Notes: a model not told the origin generated them from the letters alone. A stretch of 5,621 nucleotides of DNA from Pseudomonadota bacterium (GCA_021779635.1 JAJYAH010000512.1:1-5621); one strand, 5' to 3'. Positions 1 to 5,476 are shown, counted from the stretch's first letter. Numbers and translations are program-made.

Positions 1-690
1 TATGGCCTCCACAACTGGCCCGGATTGCCCGTTGGGCGATTCGCGACCCGCGTGGGACCGTTGATGTCAGCGGAAGACAATTTCGAAATCGTGTTCACCG
101 GCGAAGGAGGTCATGCGTCGCGCCCGCACCAGATCCGGGAGGTGCTCGTGGCGGCCTGCGATGCGGTCATGAGCCTGCAGACCATCGTTTCCCGGCGGAC
201 AAATCCGGCCGATGCGGTCGTGGTATCGGTCACCGAATTAACCACGGACGGAACCCGGAATGTGCTTCCCGGACAAAGCCGGGTCCTCGGGGACGTGAGG
301 AGCTTCAGGCCAGACGTCAGCGCCCTCGTGGAAACCGAGATGCGGCGTATCGCGCAAGGCATTGGCACTGCCTACGGCTGCGGCGCGGAGGTTGTCTACA
401 GTCGGGAGTTCGTGCCGCTGGTGAACCATCCAGCCCAAACCGAGCTGGCGATCGCGGCCGCGGCGCGCGTGTATGGGGCGGGATCGATTGACCGAAACTA
501 CCCCGCGATCACTGCATCGGAGGACTTCGCCCGTTTTCTCGAACACGTTCCCGGCTGCTTTGCCTTCATCGGAAACGGGGAAACTTCCCGTCCTCTGCAC
601 AACGCCGAGTACGAGTTCAATGATGCGGCTCTGATGCAGGGAGCGGCCTGGCTCGCCGGGCTTGTCACGATCGAGAGGGCCGGACGTTGA
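1..690 (+). CDS. M20-family metallo-amidohydrolase (hippurate hydrolase / aminoacylase-like), C-terminal part
   Basis: The reading frame is open from base 1 and ends at TGA 688-690. It gives 229 residues, roughly the C-terminal 60% of a family whose members are usually about 390 aa; the start lies upstream of the window. Residues 1-7 read YGLHNWP, the conserved M20D block whose His is catalytic or metal-binding. The inserted dimerisation domain follows, with GEGGHASRPH at about residues 34-43. SEDF at about 173-176 and LHNAEYEF at about 199-206 are the late conserved blocks; the last His is expected to bind a metal. Family members are cytosolic di-metal enzymes that hydrolyse amide bonds of N-acylated amino acids or related compounds. 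The substrate cannot be read from sequence. No truncation or frameshift is visible in this part, so the gene is probably intact. It has no evident functional link to the mobile DNA downstream. Confidence 0.88.
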   Translation, partial: YGLHNWPGLPVGRFATRVGPLMSAEDNFEIVFTGEGGHASRPHQIREVLVAACDAVMSLQTIVSRRTNPADAVVVSVTELTTDGTRNVLPGQSRVLGDVRSFRPDVSALVETEMRRIAQGIGTAYGCGAEVVYSREFVPLVNHPAQTELAIAAAARVYGAGSIDRNYPAITASEDFARFLEHVPGCFAFIGNGETSRPLHNAEYEFNDAALMQGAAWLAGLVTIERAGR

Positions 691-960
691 TCCGCCGCTG
701 TAGGCGCTCAGGTTTCTCGCGTGAGGGCGTTCGCTGCCATGGCACCGCGGGCGAGTTGACCTTCGACGATGTCGTTTGCCGGTCCGTCGGTAAAGCCAAC
801 CTGACAAGTTCTTCTCAGTCGCGGCCGCGACACCGCGTACTGCTGAGTTCAGTGAGCCTGGATGGTTCGAGGTGAATATCTGGTCGCGGTGAGTTCGCCG
901 GGATCGCAGTCACGGCCCGTATTGCGTTTATTTGCCTTCAGTGGGGGCAGGGAGGACAGT
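691..960. other. Intergenic spacer, no supported gene
   Basis: These 270 bases separate the amidohydrolase stop from the GNAT start. Short open frames on both strands match no family I recognise. A minus-strand stretch at about 709-845 reads like protein (it contains DGPANDIVEGQLARGAMAAN) but is bounded by stops, has no clear start and may be a decayed gene end. A perfect 14-bp palindrome, GTCGCGGCCGCGAC, sits at 818-831. I see no convincing terminator after the amidohydrolase and no clear -35/-10 pair for the acetyltransferase, although its promoter is presumably here. Confidence 0.5.
951..955 (+). promoter_or_regulatory. Ribosome binding site that fixes a TTG start
   Basis: GGAGG lies five bases before TTG 961. 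It decides the acetyltransferase start, because an in-frame ATG at 862 would add 33 residues with no GNAT character, and the acetyltransferase fold begins just after the TTG (ITIRRF). Confidence 0.6.
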
Positions 961-1242
961 TTGACTAGCTGTATCACGATCCGCCGGTTTGTCGAGGACG
1001 ATGCACTCAAGGTGCGAAGGCTGTTCATCGCGGTCAATCAGCTCCTCAGCCCGCCTGACCTCCGTGACGCTTTTGAGACATACATTCAGCGCGCACTCGT
1101 CGAAGAAATGGATCGGATTTCGGCCTATTATGAAGACAGGAAAGGCAGCTTCTGGGTAGCAACCAGAGGCAGTGATCTCGTCGGCGCATTCGGTCTGGAG
1201 CCGGTCTCGGACGACTCGATGGAGTTGCGGCGCATGTATGTC
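961..1242 (+). pseudogene. GNAT-family N-acetyltransferase, truncated at its 3' end by IS66 sequence
   Basis: From TTG 961 the frame encodes about 94 residues with the start of a GNAT fold. ITIRRF is strand 1, a helical segment follows, then SFWVATRGSDLVGAFGLEPV (strands 2-3), then MELRRMYV, the strand that leads into motif A. In GNAT proteins this is normally followed at once by the Q/RxxGxG/A loop that holds the acetyl-CoA pyrophosphate. Here the protein instead becomes IS66 transposase (YARQGINLDRSTL) without a break in frame, so the cofactor loop and the whole C-terminal half are missing. The fragment cannot be an active acetyltransferase. Its substrate is unknown. The rest of the gene may lie beyond the window on the far side of the IS66 copy, or may have been deleted with the IS66 5' half. 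The junction lies within about 1240-1245. Confidence 0.75.
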
Positions 1243-1978
1243 TATGCGCGGCAGGGCATCAATCTCGACCGCTCCACGCTGGCCGATTGGGTGGGGCGTG
1301 CTGCCTTCCTGCTGCGGCCGGTCCATGACCGTCTGCTGGCGGTGCTCAAGAGCTCGGCCAAGCTGTTCGCCGACGAGACCACGGCGCCGGTGCTCGATCC
1401 CGGGCGCGGACGCACCAAGACCGGCCAACTCTGGGCCTACGCCCGCGACGACCGCCCCCTGGGGCGGCACCGATCCGCCGGCTGTCGCCTATGTCTACGC
1501 GCCCGATCGCAAGGCCGAGCGGCCGATCGCGCACCTGGCCGGCTTCAAGGGCATCCTGCAGGTCGACGGCTATGGCGGTTATCGCACGCTCGCCGAGCGC
1601 GGCCACGTCGAGCTTGCCTTCTGTTGGGTGCATGTCCGCCGGCGCTTCTATAAACTCGTCGCGGCTGGCCCGGCGCCGATCGCGAGCGAAGCGCTGGAGC
1701 ATATCGCCAGGCTCTACGCCATCGAAAGTACGATCCGCGGCCGCGGCGCCGAGGAACGGCGTGCTGTGCGGCAGGAAAAGAGCAAGCCGCTCGTCGACGA
1801 TCTGGAAACCTGGCTGCGCGCCAAGCTCGACCTCATCAGCCAGAAGACCAAGCTTGCCGAGGCGATCCGCTATGCGCTGTCGCGCTGGGCCGGCTTGACC
1901 CGCTTCGTTGACGACGGCCGCATCGAAATCGACAGCAATGTCGTCGAGCGTTCGATTCGCCCGATTGCGCTCAATCGC
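1243..1978 (+). pseudogene. tnpC: IS66-family transposase (TnpC), middle part, 5'-truncated, frameshifted and split
   Basis: About 245 codons match the core of IS66 TnpC, the DDE transposase of IS66 elements, which is usually around 500 aa. Blocks in order: YARQGINLDRSTLADWVGRA, LFADETTAPVLDPGRGRTKT, LQVDGYGGY, FCWVHVRRRF, SQKTKLAEAIRYALSRW, and IEIDSNVVERSIRPIALNR. The expected DDE residues are Asp 1372-1374, Asp 1565-1567 and Glu 1946-1948. The N-terminal half with the zinc-finger region and the helper genes tnpA and tnpB are absent. A run of five C at 1455-1459 shifts the frame: DRP continues as LGRH in frame, whereas the family sequence WGGTDPPAVAYVYAPD is found one frame over. The frame then holds to 1978, where an inserted element interrupts the codons for NRKN. 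The gene is certainly inactive. Confidence 0.9.
1455..1459 (+). other. Frameshift site in IS66 tnpC (C5 run)
   Basis: The run CCCCC followed by TGGGG should, on the family sequence DRPWGGTDPP, contain four C. The extra C shifts the frame and leads to a stop ending at 1653. A replication slip or a sequencing error would look the same. Programmed frameshifting is unlikely because the transposase is already truncated upstream. Confidence 0.75.
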
Positions 1979-2024
1979 AATTATCCGCACCTTCGAGTTA
2001 TGCGTAGTTCGCCGCGCCGGTATC
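1979..2024. repeat. Left terminal inverted repeat of the RIT element
   Basis: These 46 bases match the reverse complement of 5403-5448 at 44 positions. The outer sequence starts AATTATCCGCACCTTCG. The two differences fall together at 2003 and 2005 (GCGTAG here, GTGCAG on the right). Inside the repeat TTATCCGCA (1981) and TTATGCGTA (1999) form an imperfect direct repeat at 18-bp spacing, about two helical turns, as expected of repeated recombinase sites. Confidence 0.93.
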
Positions 2025-2081
2025 CCGATGAATGCTGTTCAGCACTTGATGTTTGGCGTTGACGAGCTGCGATAATTTCGA
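2025..2081. other. Left subterminal non-coding segment of the RIT element
   Basis: This lies between the left repeat and the stop of the third recombinase. It holds a small palindrome (TGCTG 2033-2037, CAGCA 2040-2044) and, at 2072-2080, ATAATTTCG, which repeats the outer edge of the right repeat (5443-5451) in the same orientation. The palindrome has no following T-run in either direction, so I do not call it a terminator. Confidence 0.4.
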
Positions 2082-3092
2082 TCAGAGGCTCATGAGGAAT
2101 TGCATCAGTTGATCCGGCGGGCGGTAGCGCGCGGCTTTGGTTCCAGGCGGTTGCAGCCTCTCAAGCGCGCGCTCCTTCATCGACAGGTCCGCTTCGAGAT
2201 ACATATGCGTTGTCGTTGTGCTCTCGTGGCCGAGCCACAGGGCGATCACGCTGATATCCACCCCCGACTGGAGAAGGTGCATCGCGGTCGTGTGCCTGAT
2301 CGTGTGCGGCGATATCGTGCGGCCGGCGAGTTGCGGGCTGGCCGCGGCAGCGGTGGCCACTGCGAGCGCCAGACGCTGGGTGACGCTTGAACGCGTCAGC
2401 TTCCCGCCGCTCCGGTTCGGGAACAGGAAGCTGTCGTCTTGGATATCGCCCAGTTGCTTCTTCCAGCCGCGGATCAAAGCGGCGGTCGGGCGCCAGAGCG
2501 GTACGCTGCGCTCTTTGCGCCCCTTGCCTCGCAGATGGGCCGTCGGCGACGCCTCGGTGACGACATCGCCGACACGCAGGCCGATGGCCTCCGACACCCG
2601 GGCACCGGTATTGTAAAGCACGCTGAAGAGGGCGCGGTCGCGCCGCCCGGCCCAACTCGCGGGATCAGGCGCGTCGAGGACTGCCTGCATCTCCGGGCGG
2701 GTGAGAAATCCCAGCACCGGCCTGTCGAACTTCTTCATGGGAACAGCCAGGGCCTGCTGAATGACGGCAAGCGCCGTGAGGTCGTGATGGGCGGCAAATT
2801 TCAGAAAGGATCGCAGGGCCGCCAGGCGCGCATTGCGACTGCGCACCGTGTTGTTCCTGGCCTTCTCGAGATGATCGAGAAAACCTAGAATCAGCTTGGC
2901 GTCGAGATCGGCCAGCGTGAAGGCCGCCGGGGCCTTGCCGGTCGTAGCCTCGGCGAAGCCCAGCAGCAAACGGAAGGTGTCCCTGTAGGCGGCGACAGTG
3001 CGCGGACTGACGGCTCGCTGCTGTCCCAGGTATTCGATGAAGAACCGTTGGAGCAGCGATGCGAAGGTCGGCGCCTGCATCGGATCAGCCAT
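2082..3092 (-). CDS. ritC: Tyrosine recombinase, third gene of the RIT trio
   Basis: This encodes a 336-aa site-specific DNA recombinase of the phage-integrase family. An N-terminal SAM-like core-binding domain spans about residues 8-105 (SPRTVAAYRDTFRLLL and NARLAALRSFLKF are typical). The catalytic domain spans about 125-315. Catalytic residues by motif are Arg165 (NTGARVSEAI), Lys190 (GKGRKERSVPL), His263 and Arg266 (HTIRH), His289 (LGHEST) and the nucleophile Tyr298 (MYLE), nine residues after His289 as in XerD. ATG 3092 is chosen over an upstream in-frame ATG at 3128 because GGAGG lies eight bases before it and it overlaps the preceding gene by only 8 bp, favouring translational coupling. 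The role is strand exchange in movement of the element, probably with its two partners. The symbol follows transcription order in RIT elements; the assignment to the C position is by order and length, not by database match. Confidence 0.9.
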   Translation of the reverse strand: MADPMQAPTFASLLQRFFIEYLGQQRAVSPRTVAAYRDTFRLLLGFAEATTGKAPAAFTLADLDAKLILGFLDHLEKARNNTVRSRNARLAALRSFLKFAAHHDLTALAVIQQALAVPMKKFDRPVLGFLTRPEMQAVLDAPDPASWAGRRDRALFSVLYNTGARVSEAIGLRVGDVVTEASPTAHLRGKGRKERSVPLWRPTAALIRGWKKQLGDIQDDSFLFPNRSGGKLTRSSVTQRLALAVATAAAASPQLAGRTISPHTIRHTTAMHLLQSGVDISVIALWLGHESTTTTHMYLEADLSMKERALERLQPPGTKAARYRPPDQLMQFLMSL

Positions 3093-4047
3093 GACGATCG
3101 CCTCCGGTTCCGGCGGCGAACACCTCAAAGCGCTTTCCCGCGACCGCCATCAGATCGGGCACCCCGGTCAGGTACCAGTAGGTGTCCGACACCTTGGCAT
3201 GGCCGACATAGGTCGAGAGCGCTGCCATGGCGTTGTCGATATCGGCGCCGCGATCGTGCCAGGTCTGGACCCGCCGGCAAACGAACGTGTGTCTCAGGTC
3301 GTGGATGCGAACCCGGGCGTGACCGCCGCGGGCGGTCCAGCCTAACCCGGCGCGCAGCTCACCGAAGACATGCTGGACAGTCCGCTTCGGAAGCTGCTTC
3401 CCGGTCGACGACAGGAACGCCGGCGCCTCCGCGTCCGTGCCGCCATCGCGCTGTCGTATGGCCATGTAGCGCCGGAGTTCGGTCACCACGGTGCGGTGCA
3501 CCGGCACGTGCCGGGACTTCCGGAACTTCGTCTTCCGGATGGTCAGGATCCCCTGATCCAGGTCGATATCGCCGCAGCGAAGGTTCAGGGCCTCGGAAAT
3601 GCGCAGCCCGGTCGCTGCGATCAATCCGAAGATCGTCTCGTAAGTCACCGGCCGCGAGGTGCCGTTCGGGGGCAACTTCCGGGCCGCGGCGAGGAGGTCG
3701 CCGATCTCCTGATCGGTACAGATGTGCGGCGCCAGCCGCCGGTGCGACCGGCCGAAGATTGCGGTATCCGGAAACTCGGTGGCAGGATCCAAACGTGCCA
3801 GGTACCGGGCGAACGGCCGGAGGACCTCGAGCCGCCTGGCCCAGGAGAACGGGGTGGCGCGTCTCGATTTGCCTTGCACCCAGTCGAGCACGATCCGGGT
3901 CGTCAGCGGTCCGGTGTGGCCGGCCGCATCGGCGAAACAGGCGAAAGCAGTAGTCTGTGCGCCGGAAATGCCCAGGTCAAAGCCAAGAAGGCGGCGTTCG
4001 GCGAGGTAATCGCTGGCCAGCGCGGCCATTGAACGGTTCTCGGTCAT
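3085..4047 (-). CDS. ritB: Tyrosine recombinase, second gene of the RIT trio
   Basis: This is a 320-aa tyrosine recombinase. The N-terminal core-binding domain covers about residues 5-92 and the catalytic domain about 108-310. Catalytic residues are Arg149 (ATGLRISEAL), Lys174 (RKTKFRKSRHVPV), His249 and Arg252 (HDLRH), His283 (YVGHAKVSDT) and Tyr292 (WYL), with the usual nine-residue His-Tyr step. The frame stays open upstream to 4239, but that extension is antisense-free shadow of the first recombinase gene and has no domain character. ATG 4047 is preferred: it overlaps the previous stop as ATGA (4044-4047) and has GGGAG six bases upstream. The stop at 3085-3087 lies inside the start of the next gene. 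The tight packing implies one transcript and roughly matched production of the three proteins. Confidence 0.92.
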   Translation of the reverse strand: MTENRSMAALASDYLAERRLLGFDLGISGAQTTAFACFADAAGHTGPLTTRIVLDWVQGKSRRATPFSWARRLEVLRPFARYLARLDPATEFPDTAIFGRSHRRLAPHICTDQEIGDLLAAARKLPPNGTSRPVTYETIFGLIAATGLRISEALNLRCGDIDLDQGILTIRKTKFRKSRHVPVHRTVVTELRRYMAIRQRDGGTDAEAPAFLSSTGKQLPKRTVQHVFGELRAGLGWTARGGHARVRIHDLRHTFVCRRVQTWHDRGADIDNAMAALSTYVGHAKVSDTYWYLTGVPDLMAVAGKRFEVFAAGTGGDRHG

Positions 4048-5297
4048 GACGCGCTCCCGGGCCAGGGCAACGCCACTGCGGCCAGCCTGTTGAGATCCAC
4101 CTTGGCGTAGGTCGCCGACGTATCGAGACTGCGGTGCCGGAGGACATCGGCGATCTCCTTCATGGGCGTGCCCGCCCGCAACAGGCGGCTCGCAACGCTG
4201 TGCCGGATAATATGGACGCGCGAACGCTTCCATCCGCACCGCCTGTAAGCCGCCAGTACCGCTCTCTGGACCACGCCGCCGTCGAGCGGCTTGTCGTAAG
4301 GCGCGACATGGCGAACGAACACGGCGCGGTCCGATGTCCGGGGCCGCTCGTCGCGCAGATAGGCTGCGATCGCCGCGCCGGTCGCAGCCGGCAGCGGGAG
4401 GATATCGACGCGCCTGGCCTTGGTCGCGCCCAGGCGAAGCGTTCCCTCAGTCCAATCGATATCTTCGAGGCGAAGCTTGGCGACTTCGCTGCACCTCAGG
4501 CCGAGATCGGTGAGGCACCGCAGCATCGCGAAGGCGCGCCGATGGGACCGGAACGGCGGATCGAACGACCGCAGCAGTTCGTCGATCTCGGCATCGGTGA
4601 GGACTTCCGGCAACGATGCGAGGCGCCAGTGCGCGGCGCGCGGGATTGCCGCCAACAACGCAGTCACGCGATCGCCTGCGAAGGCGCGGAACCGCAGGTA
4701 ACCGCCGATCGCGCCGCCAGTCACGCTGACGGTGCCGGCGCTCCACTCGGCGCCGTTCCCGAGAACGAACTGCCGGATCGCTTCGGGCTCGATACCCAGA
4801 ATCAGGATCGGGCCGGTCGGGAACACTCCGGCCAGGAACCGCGTCACGATCGCACAGCGTTGCTGTCGCGTATTCAGCGCTAGTCCGCCGGCATCGCGCA
4901 TGTGGGCATCGAAGCAGGCCATCTCTCGCTCGAGATGGCTCTCAGGGGCAGAATCGCTCTCGATAGCTCCCGCTGCCCGCAAGACAGCCAATAGCTGGGC
5001 TAGTGCGGCCCTGATGTCGTGCGGATTACGCCGCACCGGATAGGGACAGTCACAACGCGGCAGATGTTCCGCCAGGAATCGCCCGACCGCAGCCTCGCTG
5101 ACCGCGCTCAGGGCATGGTGCCCAGTTGTTGTCAGCCAATGGGCGAAGTGCGCGACGCAGCAAAGGTAAATGCGCCGGGTGGTCGGGGCATACCGACCGT
5201 GATGAAGATGATCGCTGTAGGCGGTTACACAATCCTGAAGAACGCTGTGCTGAAGCCAGGCACGCTGCTGTGGTTGGATGACGATCTCTTCGGCCAT
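4044..5297 (-). CDS. ritA: Tyrosine recombinase, first gene of the RIT trio
   Basis: At 417 aa this is the longest of the three. Residues 1-220 form an extended N-terminal region with what look like two SAM-like segments (about 20-110 and 120-220) and a Cys pair in RCDCPYPVRR (82, 84), which is not part of the catalytic fold. The catalytic domain covers about 230-410 with Arg268 (LGLRCSEVAKL), Lys293 (ATKARRVDILPL), His362 and Arg365 (HIIRH), His388 (LRHRSLDTSA) and Tyr397 (TYAKVD). All key residues are present at normal spacing. The start is ATG 5297 with AGGAGG five bases upstream (5303-5308), and that site is predicted to be buried in a hairpin. The gene lies next to the right end of the element, so it would be transcribed first, inward from that end. 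It is the most likely of the three to be regulated at translation. Confidence 0.92.
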   Translation of the reverse strand: MAEEIVIQPQQRAWLQHSVLQDCVTAYSDHLHHGRYAPTTRRIYLCCVAHFAHWLTTTGHHALSAVSEAAVGRFLAEHLPRCDCPYPVRRNPHDIRAALAQLLAVLRAAGAIESDSAPESHLEREMACFDAHMRDAGGLALNTRQQRCAIVTRFLAGVFPTGPILILGIEPEAIRQFVLGNGAEWSAGTVSVTGGAIGGYLRFRAFAGDRVTALLAAIPRAAHWRLASLPEVLTDAEIDELLRSFDPPFRSHRRAFAMLRCLTDLGLRCSEVAKLRLEDIDWTEGTLRLGATKARRVDILPLPAATGAAIAAYLRDERPRTSDRAVFVRHVAPYDKPLDGGVVQRAVLAAYRRCGWKRSRVHIIRHSVASRLLRAGTPMKEIADVLRHRSLDTSATYAKVDLNRLAAVALPWPGSAS

Positions 5298-5303
5298 GCT
5301 GGC

Positions 5304-5334
5304 CTCCTGTCTGGTGAAAGCGTCCAGGCAGGAG
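5304..5334 (-). promoter_or_regulatory. Hairpin covering the ritA ribosome binding site
   Basis: The arms CTCCTGTCTGG (5304-5314) and CCAGGCAGGAG (5324-5334) are complementary at 10 of 11 positions around a 9-base loop. In the minus-strand mRNA the downstream arm contains most of the AGGAGG that serves the ATG at 5297. The stem would hide the ribosome site and reduce first-gene translation, and through overlap coupling that of the other two genes. The pairing is visible in sequence; the regulatory effect is inferred. Confidence 0.55.
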
Positions 5335-5340
5335 ATCAGA

Positions 5341-5369
5341 ATTATGTGCAGGATGATCTGTCTCGCATG
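5341..5369 (-). promoter_or_regulatory. Weak candidate promoter for the recombinase operon
   Basis: On the minus strand CATAAT (5346-5341) differs from the consensus -10 by one base. At 17-bp spacing the -35 position reads CATGCG (5369-5364), a poor match. Initiation about seven bases downstream would put the mRNA 5' end at the start of the hairpin. The -10 overlaps a copy of the TTATGTGCAG motif, so a protein bound there could shut the promoter off. Confidence 0.22.
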
Positions 5370-5429
5370 AGGCGGTTAGCGTGACCCAGCATCGGTATTT
5401 ACGATACCGGCGCGGCGAACTGCACATAA
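5342..5429. repeat. Inverted pair of TTATGTGCAG in the right end
   Basis: TTATGTGCAG at 5342-5351 is repeated exactly as its reverse complement CTGCACATAA at 5420-5429, the second copy being inside the right terminal repeat. A shorter copy, ATGTGCA, is at 5461-5467 in the spacer of the right junction site. The left terminal repeat has the altered form TTATGCGTAG at the equivalent place. These are candidate binding sites for a recombinase or repressor. Confidence 0.5.
5393..5409. repeat. Small palindrome at the inner edge of the right repeat
   Basis: CGGTAT and ATACCG form perfect 6-bp arms around TTACG. The site straddles the inner edge of the right terminal repeat and lies about 96 bp upstream of the first recombinase start. 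It is a possible operator or recombinase accessory site; chance cannot be excluded. Confidence 0.4.
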
Positions 5430-5448
5430 CTCGAAGGTGCGGATAATT
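5403..5448. repeat. Right terminal inverted repeat of the RIT element
   Basis: This is the 46-bp partner of 1979-2024, with two mismatches at 5422 and 5424. It lies upstream of the recombinase operon, so proteins bound to it could affect both recombination and transcription. Similarity to the left side continues weakly outward (CAAACGA here on the minus strand, CAATCGC on the left). Confidence 0.93.
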
Positions 5449-5476
5449 TCGTTTGGATAGATGTGCATAAACGAAA
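5447..5476. other. Candidate right-junction recombination site (8-14-8 inverted repeat)
   Basis: TTTCGTTT (5447-5454) and AAACGAAA (5469-5476) are perfect inverted arms around a 14-bp spacer. The inner arm overlaps the right terminal repeat; the outer arm runs into resumed IS66 sequence (CGAAAGAAC). The total of 30 bp is in the range of core sites for tyrosine recombinases, such as the 28-bp dif site, where two monomers bind facing arms. At the left junction a weaker pair, GTTCGATT (1950-1957) and AATCGCAA (1973-1980), has similar arms and a 15-bp spacer. The use of this site as attR is inference. Confidence 0.5.

Larger units (their letters stand above)
1978..5473 (-). mobile_element. RIT (recombinase-in-trio) element inserted in IS66 tnpC
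   Basis: Joining base 1977 to base 5474 restores ..CTCAATCG/AAAGAACGCC.., that is ALNRKNALFAG, the uninterrupted IS66 transposase sequence. CG occurs at both junctions (1976-1977 and 5472-5473), so the boundary is uncertain by about two bases. The resulting element is 3496 bp. It contains only three adjacent tyrosine recombinase genes, all on the minus strand, plus 46-bp inverted repeats at 1979-2024 and 5403-5448. The left repeat lies at the left junction, while the right repeat stops about 25 bp short of the right junction, so the ends are asymmetric, as att sites of tyrosine recombinases often are. There is no clean target duplication; the junctions share only the imperfect pair AATCGCAA (1973-1980) and AAACGAAA (5469-5476). 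Three same-strand recombinases in a fixed trio with terminal repeats define RIT elements. No cargo gene is present, and all three proteins look intact. Confidence 0.87.

Noticed and set aside
238..807. 189-aa open frame on the minus strand over the amidohydrolase 3' end
   Set aside because: It is opposite a well-supported M20 gene, its translation is rich in Arg, Gly and Ser with no recognisable domain, and GC-rich genes often leave such antisense frames open.
709..845. Minus-strand coding remnant in the spacer
   Set aside because: The stretch reads plausibly as protein, but it is about 45 codons between stops, lacks a start and matches no family I can name, so it is not annotated as a gene.
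862..960. ATG 862 as start of the GNAT fragment
   Set aside because: The extra 33 residues are not GNAT-like, and the TTG at 961 has a strong ribosome site directly before the domain.
2033..2044. Rho-independent terminator downstream of the third recombinase
   Set aside because: The stem is only five base pairs with a two-base loop and no T-run follows on either strand.
3093..3128. Upstream ATG at 3128 as start of the third recombinase
   Set aside because: ATG 3092 has GGAGG eight bases upstream and a tighter overlap; the extra 12 residues show no family similarity.
3048..3953. 301-aa plus-strand open frame opposite the second recombinase
   Set aside because: The translation is dominated by Arg, Ser, Gly and Pro with no domain, while the minus strand carries a complete catalytic recombinase.
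4048..4239. N-terminal extension of the second recombinase to 4239
   Set aside because: It overlaps the end of the first recombinase by nearly 200 bp and has no domain-like sequence; the ATGA start at 4047 has a ribosome site and normal family length.
2082..5297. Integron, phage or Tn554-like transposon as explanation for the recombinase cluster
   Set aside because: There are no cassettes, attC sites, phage genes or Tn554-type third protein. Three tyrosine recombinases with long terminal inverted repeats and no cargo fit a RIT element better.
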